NCBI GenBank assembly: GCA_023229785.1
Contig: JALNYV010000002.1
Coordinates: 62,001-126,000 of the forward strand
Length of the DNA stretch: 64,000 nt
Source: Candidatus Dojkabacteria bacterium
GTDB taxonomy: Bacteria > Patescibacteria > Dojkabacteria > SC72
Direction: 5' to 3'
In this document: piece after piece, positions 1-6,646 of the stretch
How positions within the stretch are numbered: the first letter of the stretch is position 1
Layout of the letters: the number at the start of each line of letters is the position of its first letter
Program-made: the position numbers and the translations under genes
The notes under the pieces: generated by a model
Seen by the model: the letters and a program-made list of their open reading frames with translations, nothing else
Told to the model about the DNA's origin: nothing
The model's database searches: none

Positions 1-20
1 GTTATAGACCCATACAACTC

Positions 21-476
21 TTAAAGTTTCCACTCTATAGGAAACCCTGCATCTTTCCAATCATTTAACATACTTTCTATATCAAACTCATTAAATACCT
101 CTATAGAGGCCAAATACTTCACTTCTTTACAACTATAAGACAATCCTAGAATTTTCTTATGTATATAACGTTCTCGAATATTTTCTTTGACTTTCATATC
201 AACATATTTACTGAAAAAATCACCAACGATAACTGAAATACTTGTTCTACCCTTAAACAAATTAGATTCTCTAGCAAGATCTTCAGATATTTCTACCTTC
301 ATACTATGTCCATCATAAGGACATTGATCACGAAATGAAATATCCTTACATGAGAAAGAATTGTACTGAGGATACCATTCTCTAAATAAATCCAATATAT
401 CAATACCAGGAGTACCAATCTTATCTAAAAGATCTCTTTCACGACTACCAGTCTCAAACTTAACATAAAATTCCAT
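21..476 (-). CDS. hypothetical protein, 151 aa
   Basis: Product not recognised: a soluble, charged protein without signal peptide or membrane segment. The frame is open further upstream, but that extension would run through the tRNA-His gene. The ATG at 476 has a good ribosome site (GAGAGGATT) and is chosen. It lies just downstream of tRNA-His and probably shares the promoter at 600-628. Confidence 0.75.
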   Translation of the reverse strand: MEFYVKFETGSRERDLLDKIGTPGIDILDLFREWYPQYNSFSCKDISFRDQCPYDGHSMKVEISEDLARESNLFKGRTSISVIVGDFFSKYVDMKVKENIRERYIHKKILGLSYSCKEVKYLASIEVFNEFDIESMLNDWKDAGFPIEWKL

Positions 477-514
477 AATATAAATCCTCTCATTTTTGGT
501 TGGGTAATAAGTTG

Positions 515-586
515 GGTGAAAGTTGGGATTCGAACCCAAATTATACGATTCACAATCGTAAATCCTAACCCTTAGACGACAATCAC
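515..586 (-). tRNA. tRNA-His (GTG)
   Basis: Reverse strand folds as a tRNA: anticodon stem TACGA/TCGTA around loop TTGTGAA (anticodon GTG), T arm TTGGG-TTCGAAT-CCCAA, D loop with GGG. The acceptor stem has two T-T mismatches; an extra 5' G (position 587) would be the G-1 typical of tRNA-His. CCA is not encoded, so a CCA-adding enzyme is needed. Confidence 0.85.
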
Positions 587-599
587 CATGTTTTTTAAG

Positions 600-628
600 A
601 ATGTAACATACTCCCAAAAAGTTGTCAA
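600..628 (-). promoter_or_regulatory. sigma-70-like promoter for tRNA-His and following gene
   Basis: -35 TTGACA (623-628), 17-nt spacer, -10 TACATT (600-605), about 13 nt before the mature 5' end of tRNA-His. Confidence 0.7.
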
Positions 629-645
629 GGCTTCTTGTAAACATT

Positions 646-687
646 TTAAATTTAAAATATAACCGCTAAGTAATATTTTAAATTTAA
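646..687. repeat. AT-rich inverted repeat
   Basis: 15-bp perfect inverted repeat (arms 646-660 and 673-687, built on AAATTTAAAATAT) with a 12-nt loop. No T-run follows, so a terminator is doubtful; it sits just upstream of the tRNA-His promoter. The stretch 645-893 otherwise holds only two micro-ORFs, this repeat and a promoter. Confidence 0.6.
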
Positions 688-719
688 CTTGGCTCTTCTA
701 GTCTGGAGAAGATATTAGA

Positions 720-761
720 CTAAAAGTATGTTACATTGTTCATCCAATTTTCAAAGATCAT
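720..761 (-). CDS. possible micro-ORF, 13 aa
   Basis: A 13-codon frame (starts MIFENW) preceded by GAGGAGATT. A second 12-codon GTG-start frame (751-789, starts MIDREE) follows a GGAGGTTAT site. Both lie downstream of the promoter at 856-884. The ribosome sites are better than expected for noise, but the peptides are unknown; could be leader peptides or decayed genes. Confidence 0.2.
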   Translation of the reverse strand: MIFENWMNNVTYF

Positions 762-855
762 AACCTATAATCTCCTCTCTGTCAATCACATAATAACCTC
801 CAAGTAAAATAAATTAACTAAGGATTCTTTTACCTATGAACGACTTACAAAAAGA

Positions 856-884
856 ACATTACTAAATTTAAAGCTAACTGTCAA
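856..884 (-). promoter_or_regulatory. sigma-70-like promoter
   Basis: -35 TTGACA (879-884), 17-nt spacer, -10 TAATGT (856-861). It lies just past the terminator at 894-928 and points at the micro-ORFs in the 690-790 gap. Confidence 0.5.
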
Positions 885-893
885 CTACAAAAT

Positions 894-928
894 AAAAAAC
901 CCCATAACTTTTTAGGCTATGGGGTTTT
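894..928 (-). terminator. intrinsic terminator of late gene pair
   Basis: Stem AACCCCATA / TATGGGGTT (898-906, 918-926); on the reverse strand it is followed by TTTTTTATTTT. It directly follows the stop of the gene at 951. AACCCC/GGGGTT is also the core of the terminator at 4004-4038. Confidence 0.85.
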
Positions 929-950
929 AGAACAATATTTAAATTATTCT

Positions 951-1658
951 TTATGTAGCCAAATGCCCTGCTACTCTACCCATAAACCCACCGATGCGTT
1001 GTGCTCCGGTTGTGATTGCACTTTTTACACGATTCTTTACATTCTTAATACCAGTATCAATCTTATCAGCTAACTGACCTGTTTTTGCTTTATTACTTTG
1101 ATGCTTTCCAACTAAAGATTTTCTTTTAGTTTCCGCTGATACTCTTGTTGCTCTCGCTTTTTCAGCTCTTTTCTGAATAGCTGCACCTTTTTGAGCTATA
1201 AATTCTGCTTTACCTGCTCCAACTGCTCCTGGTGTTACTGAAGGTTTCGGTGTTCCTTTAAAGTCTTTAAGTCTTTTTTGTGCTACTATATCTTTTGTTA
1301 CGGTTTTTAATTTATTTTTTGATGCACTACTACTTTTATATGCAGATACAGCATTTCGAATACCATGAGCAGCACCAGCAACAAATGTACCAATGCTTTC
1401 ATCAAGAAGAATCTCAGTTAATTCTTTATAAAGATCTTCGTTGATGTCATACCCTGTAATATCCTCAAGAACTGATTCCATAAGAGTCGGATACTTAAAG
1501 TTTTCCTCAAAGTAATCCATAACAATTGAGGTAATATAAGCGTCTTCTTCAGTCATCACATAATCATCATCAATTTCATAGTTATCCTCTACAAATTCAT
1601 TGATGATAGTAAAGAATAACTCATCTCTATCTGCTATCTGTTGTTCTGTTAGTTGCAT
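951..1658 (-). CDS. basic late protein with acidic N-terminal domain, 235 aa
   Basis: Product not recognised. Residues 1-95 are acidic (runs of D/E, helix-like); the rest is Ala/Lys/Arg-rich and low in complexity, as in DNA-associated or head-core proteins. The frame opens at 1670, but the late promoter at 1676-1683 would start RNA at about 1670, so the ATG at 1658 with GGAAACG before it is preferred; a leaderless start at 1670 is the alternative. Last gene before the terminator at 894-928. Confidence 0.7.
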   Translation of the reverse strand: MQLTEQQIADRDELFFTIINEFVEDNYEIDDDYVMTEEDAYITSIVMDYFEENFKYPTLMESVLEDITGYDINEDLYKELTEILLDESIGTFVAGAAHGIRNAVSAYKSSSASKNKLKTVTKDIVAQKRLKDFKGTPKPSVTPGAVGAGKAEFIAQKGAAIQKRAEKARATRVSAETKRKSLVGKHQSNKAKTGQLADKIDTGIKNVKNRVKSAITTGAQRIGGFMGRVAGHLAT

Positions 1659-1675
1659 TATCGTTTCCATATTTT

Positions 1676-1683
1676 TATTTATA
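1676..1683 (-). promoter_or_regulatory. T4-type late promoter
   Basis: Exact TATAAATA on the reverse strand. By T4 geometry (six nucleotides from the last A) RNA would begin at about 1670, at the A of an ATG. Confidence 0.65.
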
Positions 1684-1690
1684 ATACTTT

Positions 1691-3595
1691 TTATTTCAAC
1701 TCACCACGTTCAGCTTTAGTCTTTGGATGTTCTTGATAGTTACTCATAGGAATAACTTTCTTTTTATTCTCTCTATCTTGATGTTCAGCTTCAAATGTGT
1801 GAGTTGGATGATTTAAATTTATACGAGTATCATCATTCTTATCTATATGGTGTTGAATAGGAAATGTGAAAGGATCATTAGCTACTCCAGATTTATCACC
1901 AGTAGGTTTATCATTCTTTGTTGCTATAGTACCATCTGCTCCAACGTTAGTAGTAGCAGAAGTTGCCGCAGAAATATGAACAGAACCTACTTCATGTCCT
2001 TTTTTATTTTTCTTTATTTGGTTTCCTTTTGGTTTTCTTTCATCTGAACCAACATTATCGTTTAACGTACCGAAATTTATATTACCATGTTCATCAGGTT
2101 TTGGAGCATTTGCATGTACATGGTGATCCTGATAATCAAAGGTTTTATGAGTTTTTGTATGAGGATCATAATGAGTTTCATGTCCCCAACCTTCAGGATT
2201 ATGAAGATTTTTTGGTTCACCTTCTTTTAATTTCTTTTCAGTGTGATAAATTCTAGCAGTCTTTAACTTATTTAATTTCTCAAAAGGTTTAAAGTAAGCT
2301 GGTGCATTATCTTTATGGAATTTTTTCTTACTCGTTACTTCACCAGTTTCTGGATTAGTTTTATCAGCACCTTTTGGGTAACGTAACCTCTGTCCTTCAT
2401 GATGACCACCTGCAACCATATAAGCATTCTGAGCAGGACGTTTAAGATTTCCATGCTCATCGTGTTCTGGATTCATAGCCTTCTCAGTTTCTTTAACATT
2501 AGAAGACTTACTAGATCCTATAATTTTACCTTTATCATCATGAACAACCTCTGGACCTTTTACACTGAAATCTGTATGATGCATCTTATTATCATGTGTA
2601 GATGCATCAGAAGGTTTATCAGGATCATAGTGTCCTTTAGCAATTGTAGCTGAATAATTGTTAGTTGCTAAATGAGGCTTTAAATGATCTGGAAGGTGAT
2701 GCATAACTTGATCATGGTGCATTGCAGACTGTTCATTAGTAGTATTCTGACGAAATACTGCAATCTTATGTTCTTTAGTTTTATCACTTTCTTTCTTTGC
2801 ATGTTCTGTAGCCTTAACTAAAGAACCATGCTCTAATGTAGCATAATCAAGATGGGGGGAAGCTTTTACAGCCTTACCATGTTCATCATTGTAACCATAG
2901 TGAGCACCGTTCTTTGCTGGTGCTTTCATGGTCTTCATATTTTCTAAAGTAGTATTACTCTTTTTTGTACCTGTCCAAGCTGCACAACCTGTCATACCAA
3001 GACAAGGTGCTCCAATTCTATTTGGACCTTCACCACGACATGACTGTTTAGAATTAACACAAGTAGAACGCATCTCATGTTTACCATCTTTACCGATCTT
3101 AGCAACACTACCAGACATACCCCTATTAGAAACACTAGCAACTACTTCGTGACCATGTACCTTTTCACCTTCCATAGTTGCAGTCTTTCTATTCTGTCCA
3201 TGAGGATTTATAGGTAATCTTTCTTGAGCAGCCTTAACAGTCTCTTTATATTTTTTAGGGTTGCTATTATAAAGTTGTTTCAAGTGTTTTAGATGAGGTT
3301 CTCTTTCTTTAAAAAGTTCATCATCTTTTAAATGGTGTATATCATCAGAATCAATTGCAGTATGAAGAGATCTACCATAATTACCAAGGTGATGTTCAAT
3401 ATCTTTTGATGATAATTTAGCAACCTCATCACTTTTAGTTTGAGCTACTTTGTTTGCCTTTTTATACTTCTCAGGATCAACTATATTATGTGCAGCTTCT
3501 GTTAAAAAATTTTCAACAGAACCATAAGACTCTTCAATATCTTGTAGAATATAATTCTCATCAGAATCTACTACAAAGCCCTTAAAATTTAACAT
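1691..3595 (-). CDS. large His/Lys-rich late protein, 634 aa
   Basis: Product not recognised. Very rich in His and Lys, with many HxH or HH pairs, and no membrane segment. Near residues 180-210 is a four-cysteine block (C-x5-C, then C-x5-C) that might bind metal. Start 3595 is preferred over 3610 because ATGAGGTATAAAA provides its ribosome site. The late promoter at 3638-3645 implies late expression; a virion-packaged or injected protein is an inference. Confidence 0.7.
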   Translation of the reverse strand: MLNFKGFVVDSDENYILQDIEESYGSVENFLTEAAHNIVDPEKYKKANKVAQTKSDEVAKLSSKDIEHHLGNYGRSLHTAIDSDDIHHLKDDELFKEREPHLKHLKQLYNSNPKKYKETVKAAQERLPINPHGQNRKTATMEGEKVHGHEVVASVSNRGMSGSVAKIGKDGKHEMRSTCVNSKQSCRGEGPNRIGAPCLGMTGCAAWTGTKKSNTTLENMKTMKAPAKNGAHYGYNDEHGKAVKASPHLDYATLEHGSLVKATEHAKKESDKTKEHKIAVFRQNTTNEQSAMHHDQVMHHLPDHLKPHLATNNYSATIAKGHYDPDKPSDASTHDNKMHHTDFSVKGPEVVHDDKGKIIGSSKSSNVKETEKAMNPEHDEHGNLKRPAQNAYMVAGGHHEGQRLRYPKGADKTNPETGEVTSKKKFHKDNAPAYFKPFEKLNKLKTARIYHTEKKLKEGEPKNLHNPEGWGHETHYDPHTKTHKTFDYQDHHVHANAPKPDEHGNINFGTLNDNVGSDERKPKGNQIKKNKKGHEVGSVHISAATSATTNVGADGTIATKNDKPTGDKSGVANDPFTFPIQHHIDKNDDTRINLNHPTHTFEAEHQDRENKKKVIPMSNYQEHPKTKAERGELK

Positions 3596-3637
3596 ATTTT
3601 TATACCTCATAAAATTGTTTCAAACTAATTATAACTC

Positions 3638-3645
3638 TATTTATA
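3638..3645 (-). promoter_or_regulatory. T4-type late promoter
   Basis: TATAAATA on the reverse strand, predicted RNA start about 3632, giving a leader of roughly 36 nt before the large His-rich late gene. It sits between that gene and tRNA-Cys. Confidence 0.75.
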
Positions 3646-3651
3646 AGATTT

Positions 3652-3725
3652 TGGAGGGCAAGGTGAGAATCAAACTCACTATTACGGGGTTGCAATCCGT
3701 TACCTATTCATTTAGCTTCATGCCC
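3652..3725 (-). tRNA. tRNA-Cys (GCA)
   Basis: Acceptor GGGCATG/CTTGCCC, anticodon loop TTGCAAC (GCA), T arm GTGAG-TTTGATT-CTCAC, discriminator T and encoded CCA (3652-3654). The D arm is weak (CTA/TAG, loop without GG). Confidence 0.8.
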
Positions 3726-3730
3726 ATTTG

Positions 3731-3813
3731 CGGAAAGCGTTGGAGATGCTCCAAATACCCGGAGGTACACTTTGTTTAGCAGACAAGTACAGAACTTTTC
3801 TGTTTCACTTTCC
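3731..3813 (-). tRNA. tRNA-Ser (GCT), atypical D and T loops
   Basis: Class II fold: acceptor GGAAAGT/GCTTTCC, D stem ACAG/CTGT, anticodon loop CTGCTAA (GCT), long variable arm TACC-TCCG-GGTA, T stem TTGG/CCAA, discriminator G. Stems are sound, but the D loop (AAAAGTT) lacks GG and the T loop (AGCATCT) lacks TTC, so the usual D-T loop contact cannot form. Either a specialised or a decaying tRNA. Confidence 0.6.
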
Positions 3814-3842
3814 AATTATAATAGTTCAAATCTGACAAGTAC

Positions 3843-3927
3843 TGGCGATAGGTAAAGGAATCGAACCCTTATGTTTTACCATAGCGATTGCTTTCAAGGC
3901 AATTTGTCTCCATAGACGCTACCTACC
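3843..3927 (-). tRNA. tRNA-Ser (TGA)
   Basis: Acceptor GGTAGGT/ACCTATC, anticodon loop CTTGAAA (TGA), variable arm with GCTATGGT, T arm AAGGG-TTCGATT-CCTTT, discriminator G and encoded CCA at 3843-3845. Confidence 0.9.
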
Positions 3928-3932
3928 ATTTG

Positions 3933-4003
3933 CAGAGATACTAGGAATCGGACCTAGATAATCTGAGTCAAAGTCAGATGTATTACCATTATACTATACC
4001 TCT
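3933..4003 (-). tRNA. tRNA-Gln (TTG)
   Basis: Acceptor AGAGGTA/TATCTCT, anticodon stem ATCTGA/TCAGAT with loop CTTTGAC (TTG), D loop with GG, T arm CTAGG-TCCGATT-CCTAG. Discriminator G; only CA follows, so CCA is incomplete. Confidence 0.85.
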
Positions 4004-4038
4004 AAATAAAAAACCCCAAAACATTTCTGAATTGGGGT
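4004..4038 (-). terminator. intrinsic terminator
   Basis: Stem ACCCCAA/TTGGGGT (4013-4019, 4032-4038) followed on the reverse strand by TTTTTTATTT. It ends the SPFH operon just before tRNA-Gln. A second weaker hairpin (CTATTGAAT/ATTCAGTAG, 4049-4072) lies upstream. Confidence 0.8.
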
Positions 4039-4136
4039 CTGTAAGCTTCTATTGAATAATTAAATTCAGTAGACAAACCCCTCCCAATCAGATTGACTCT
4101 GTGAACAAAAACTGGATTGTGAGGATTTTTGTGTTT

Positions 4137-4286
4137 TCATTTTGGTTTGTTATAATTAAAATCTAAAACTGTTATTGAATCTTTTATCTTAGGGATTTCA
4201 TAGAGTGATACTAAACCACCTGAAATCCCTATTAACCCTATAGTAACTCCAATAGTCACTAATAAAATGAATAGAATATTTTTCAT
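4137..4286 (-). CDS. small membrane peptide, 49 aa
   Basis: One hydrophobic segment at residues 4-28, then a short polar tail ending NYNKPK. No good ribosome site; the ATG coincides with the RNA start predicted from the TATAAATA at 4292-4299, so it may be leaderless. Function unknown. Confidence 0.5.
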   Translation of the reverse strand: MKNILFILLVTIGVTIGLIGISGGLVSLYEIPKIKDSITVLDFNYNKPK

Positions 4287-4291
4287 AACTC

Positions 4292-4299
4292 TATTTATA
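4292..4299 (-). promoter_or_regulatory. possible T4-type late promoter
   Basis: TATAAATAGA on the reverse strand immediately before the 49-aa membrane peptide; predicted +1 is the A of its ATG at 4286. Confidence 0.5.
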
Positions 4300-4305
4300 A
4301 TACTT

Positions 4306-5103
4306 TTATTTCTGAATCATGAGTCCTGTCATATTACTTGGAACTACGATTGTTTGTACCTTACCGTCTTTAATACCCTCAGAGATATTTAGAGTAGCTT
4401 GGGCATTCATATAAGCAATAGATTTCTCAGAGTTATTTGAAAGAGCTGCCATACGTTCAGATTCTTTCTTAGCAATATCAACTTCTGTCTGTTTAATCTT
4501 CAAGTCATTCTGAGCTTTAACATACGCTGTTGCAGACATTAAAATTTCTTTATTAGGTGCAACATTACGAATTTGAACTAATGTAATACTAATTGCTGTA
4601 TCTAACTTTTCAATTTTTAGCTGTTCTGTTACCATATCTCGAATCTTTAATTCAATCTCTGCACGTTTATCAGCAACTTCTAGAGATTTATACTCTCGAA
4701 CTGATTTGTAAGATGCATTATTAACTAAGGTTTCAATATATTTATACATCAAGAAAATATCACCATTACCTATTCCATTAAATGATCTACTCTTAGTTGA
4801 ATATAGTTCTGCTACTGATGCTGGATTAATAGCATATACAACATTAATATCAAAGTCATCAAGAGCAGAGTTATCAGAAGTCATTGGAGTTTTATTCTCT
4901 AAGGAAATCTGAATATCCTTTGTTGGAAATGTAAGAACACCACCAATAATTGTCTGATTCCAACTTCCAGGCATCAACTCTTGTCCTTGAATTTCCTTAG
5001 AAGCATTAATTCGTACACCAACTTCTCCTGTCTCAATCCTCTGACAACCAGTAGACATAATAAGAGCAAACAACATTAGAAACAACATACACATTTTTTT
5101 CAT
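4306..5103 (-). CDS. SPFH/band-7 domain lipoprotein
   Basis: 265 aa. N-terminal signal with lipobox STGC (Cys20), then an SPFH (stomatin/prohibitin/band 7) domain: the GxVGVR start near residue 26, the YAINPAS stretch near 93, and a long Ala/Lys/Glu helical region at 190-235. Family members scaffold membrane proteins as rings. Here it would be a lipid-anchored phage protein in the cell envelope. Strong AAGGAGAT ribosome site. Last large gene of its operon, after the prepilin-like and C2H2 genes. Role in infection unknown. Confidence 0.85.
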   Translation of the reverse strand: MKKMCMLFLMLFALIMSTGCQRIETGEVGVRINASKEIQGQELMPGSWNQTIIGGVLTFPTKDIQISLENKTPMTSDNSALDDFDINVVYAINPASVAELYSTKSRSFNGIGNGDIFLMYKYIETLVNNASYKSVREYKSLEVADKRAEIELKIRDMVTEQLKIEKLDTAISITLVQIRNVAPNKEILMSATAYVKAQNDLKIKQTEVDIAKKESERMAALSNNSEKSIAYMNAQATLNISEGIKDGKVQTIVVPSNMTGLMIQK

Positions 5104-5114
5104 AATAAATCTCC

Positions 5115-5291
5115 TTAAAATATTTGAACTATAAAAAACATTACTATCAATGTCAAACTAGAATAGAGAATACCCCATCCTACATACTTTGTCAACTTAA
5201 TCTTTTGAATACGAGTTAATTTCTTAAAGTAAAAAACTCCGTTAGATATAACTCCTAAGATAATTAAGAATGTAGCTACTAATTTAAACAT
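5115..5291 (-). CDS. small two-span membrane protein, 58 aa
   Basis: Two hydrophobic segments (about residues 3-22 and 37-57) joined by a Lys/Arg-rich loop, which suggests both ends outside and the loop in the cytoplasm. It overlaps the end of the prepilin-like gene by 13 nt and precedes the SPFH gene. Confidence 0.65.
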   Translation of the reverse strand: MFKLVATFLIILGVISNGVFYFKKLTRIQKIKLTKYVGWGILYSSLTLIVMFFIVQIF

Positions 5292-5551
5292 GAAACACCA
5301 CCATTACTTGACGATAATACCTGAATATATCTTCCATCAGTGAAAATGAACTTATATCCACCTTTACATACAGAACCATCGTCTTTTTCTTTCTTTTGAT
5401 AATTTGTCTCTTGAATAACTGATGGTCCTTGATTAATATCGTTATTTCTTTTTTTGTAAGCACCAAACTGATGAATAGCTATCACCAGAAATATAACCAA
5501 AGTAATAAAAACAATAATGAACTCAATTAAAGTGAACCCTTTATTATTCAT
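5279..5551 (-). CDS. prepilin-like protein with type III GFTLIE signal
   Basis: 90 aa beginning MNNKG/FTLIE: the canonical prepilin peptidase site (cleavage after Gly5, Glu at +5) followed by a 20-residue hydrophobic helix, then a short polar domain with two cysteines (near 62 and 88) that could form a disulphide. Known pseudopilins assemble into type II secretion or type IV pilus systems; no such machinery is encoded here, so it would have to use the host's prepilin peptidase. Ribosome site GGAGGTGATT. Confidence 0.8.
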   Translation of the reverse strand: MNNKGFTLIEFIIVFITLVIFLVIAIHQFGAYKKRNNDINQGPSVIQETNYQKKEKDDGSVCKGGYKFIFTDGRYIQVLSSSNGGVSCLN

Positions 5552-5815
5552 TCAATCACCTCCAGAATCGCTACTACCAGAATCCCAACCTCCTGATGAT
5601 CCACCACCTCCAAAACTTCCTCCACCACCACTGAAACTATCTGAATTAGAAACTAAATTACTAAAACTATCAGATAACTCAGATAGAATAAAAGAGTCCA
5701 TTAAATAATCATTTTCAGAGTCTTCTTTATACTTATCCTTATTATGACTCTTTATATGACTTACCATCAAAGTCTTAAAAGATGTTTTATAGTTACACTT
5801 TTTACATCTATACAT
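5552..5815 (-). CDS. C2H2 zinc-finger protein with Gly/Ser-rich tail
   Basis: 87 aa. Residues 4-24 form a classic C2H2 finger (Cys4, Cys7, His20, His24). The middle is acidic/Ser-rich and residues 63-87 are almost only Gly, Ser and Asp. Fingers of this type bind nucleic acid or protein; the flexible tail is unusual. Translationally adjacent to the prepilin-like gene. Confidence 0.8.
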   Translation of the reverse strand: MYRCKKCNYKTSFKTLMVSHIKSHNKDKYKEDSENDYLMDSFILSELSDSFSNLVSNSDSFSGGGGSFGGGGSSGGWDSGSSDSGGD

Positions 5816-5823
5816 ATATCACC

Positions 5824-6282
5824 TCATAATAAATTTAAAAGTTTTTCAACACGCTCTTTGGTGTCTGTATGTAGAAGCATCTTTTCTTTATTCTTCTCAT
5901 ACCATTCTTTAACTTCCCACTTTCCAGTAATAGCTCGTCCAGCACCCATCCAATCAGCTACCATTTCTTCAATATACCTCTGAGTCATGGGAAGTGCAAG
6001 AACTTTTCCACTATCCTCAAATAAAACCCAATATTGCCAGTGGTGTTTGTTAGCCTTCTGATGTTGATTCAAAGCTTGATCAAACCATTGGTCAGGGTTA
6101 TATTGACTTGAACCATCGTCAGCATAAAAACATCTAGTATATGGAATTAACTCAGAGAACTTTAATTTACTAAGGTCATGAAGAAGTCCTACTCTTGAAT
6201 GTAACTTCAATCTCTGACAGGCAATCATAACGAACCATTTGTGTCTTGCAACATATTTTAGATACTTCCAATATTTAATCAT
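5824..6282 (-). CDS. DUF5662 family protein
   Basis: 152 aa. Resembles the DUF5662 family of phage and bacterial proteins: HDLSK motif near residue 37, HHWQYW near 80 and an EMVADW block near 107, with conserved His/Asp spaced as for a metal-binding helical protein. Activity not established. Confidence 0.75.
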   Translation of the reverse strand: MIKYWKYLKYVARHKWFVMIACQRLKLHSRVGLLHDLSKLKFSELIPYTRCFYADDGSSQYNPDQWFDQALNQHQKANKHHWQYWVLFEDSGKVLALPMTQRYIEEMVADWMGAGRAITGKWEVKEWYEKNKEKMLLHTDTKERVEKLLNLL

Positions 6283-6392
6283 TTATTTCTCCAATAATTT
6301 CTGATCATACAGTTAATACAATAAGTAATAAAACAAACATCATACCAGGAAATTTTCCAATATTTCAGTCTCATCCAAGGTTTTTTTTTCAT
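6279..6392 (-). CDS. small basic aromatic-rich peptide, 37 aa
   Basis: Rich in Lys, Trp, Tyr, Cys and Ile. Its ATG overlaps the stop of the gene upstream (ATGA) and its own stop overlaps the start of the DUF5662 gene (ATGA), with GGGAGA as ribosome site, so it is probably a coupled gene. Function unknown. Confidence 0.55.
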   Translation of the reverse strand: MKKKPWMRLKYWKISWYDVCFITYCINCMIRNYWRNK

Positions 6393-6646
6393 TTTTTAGT
6401 CTCCCAATCATCACATGGAATACCTCTACTAAATTTATCTACTAATTGGTGAGGTGTACCGTCTTTTTTAATGATAACTTTATAATTTTCGATACATACC
6501 TGTTCAATGTGATATTGAATAATATGATATTTTGGATTAATTCCAACATATATAAAACTTCCAATAAGTAAAGTTAATATTATACCAAGAACCATATCAA
6601 TAACAAAGGTACTTTTAGATTTAGATCCTGCTAGTTGTGGTTCCAT
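6389..6646 (-). CDS. single-span membrane protein, 85 aa
   Basis: One hydrophobic segment at about residues 15-36, short Ser/Lys-rich N-terminus, C-terminal domain with two cysteines (51, 79). Not recognised. Start has GGCGGTGATTA; abuts the RNA ligase gene. Confidence 0.75.
   Translation of the reverse strand: MEPQLAGSKSKSTFVIDMVLGIILTLLIGSFIYVGINPKYHIIQYHIEQVCIENYKVIIKKDGTPHQLVDKFSRGIPCDDWETKK

Noticed and set aside
21..644. Longer form of the first gene (207 aa)
   Set aside because: The extra N-terminus would be the tRNA-His gene read through; the internal ATG at 476 has the ribosome site.
1847..3152. Several + strand frames inside the His-rich late gene
   Set aside because: Antisense shadows created by the His/Lys-biased codons of the real leftward gene.
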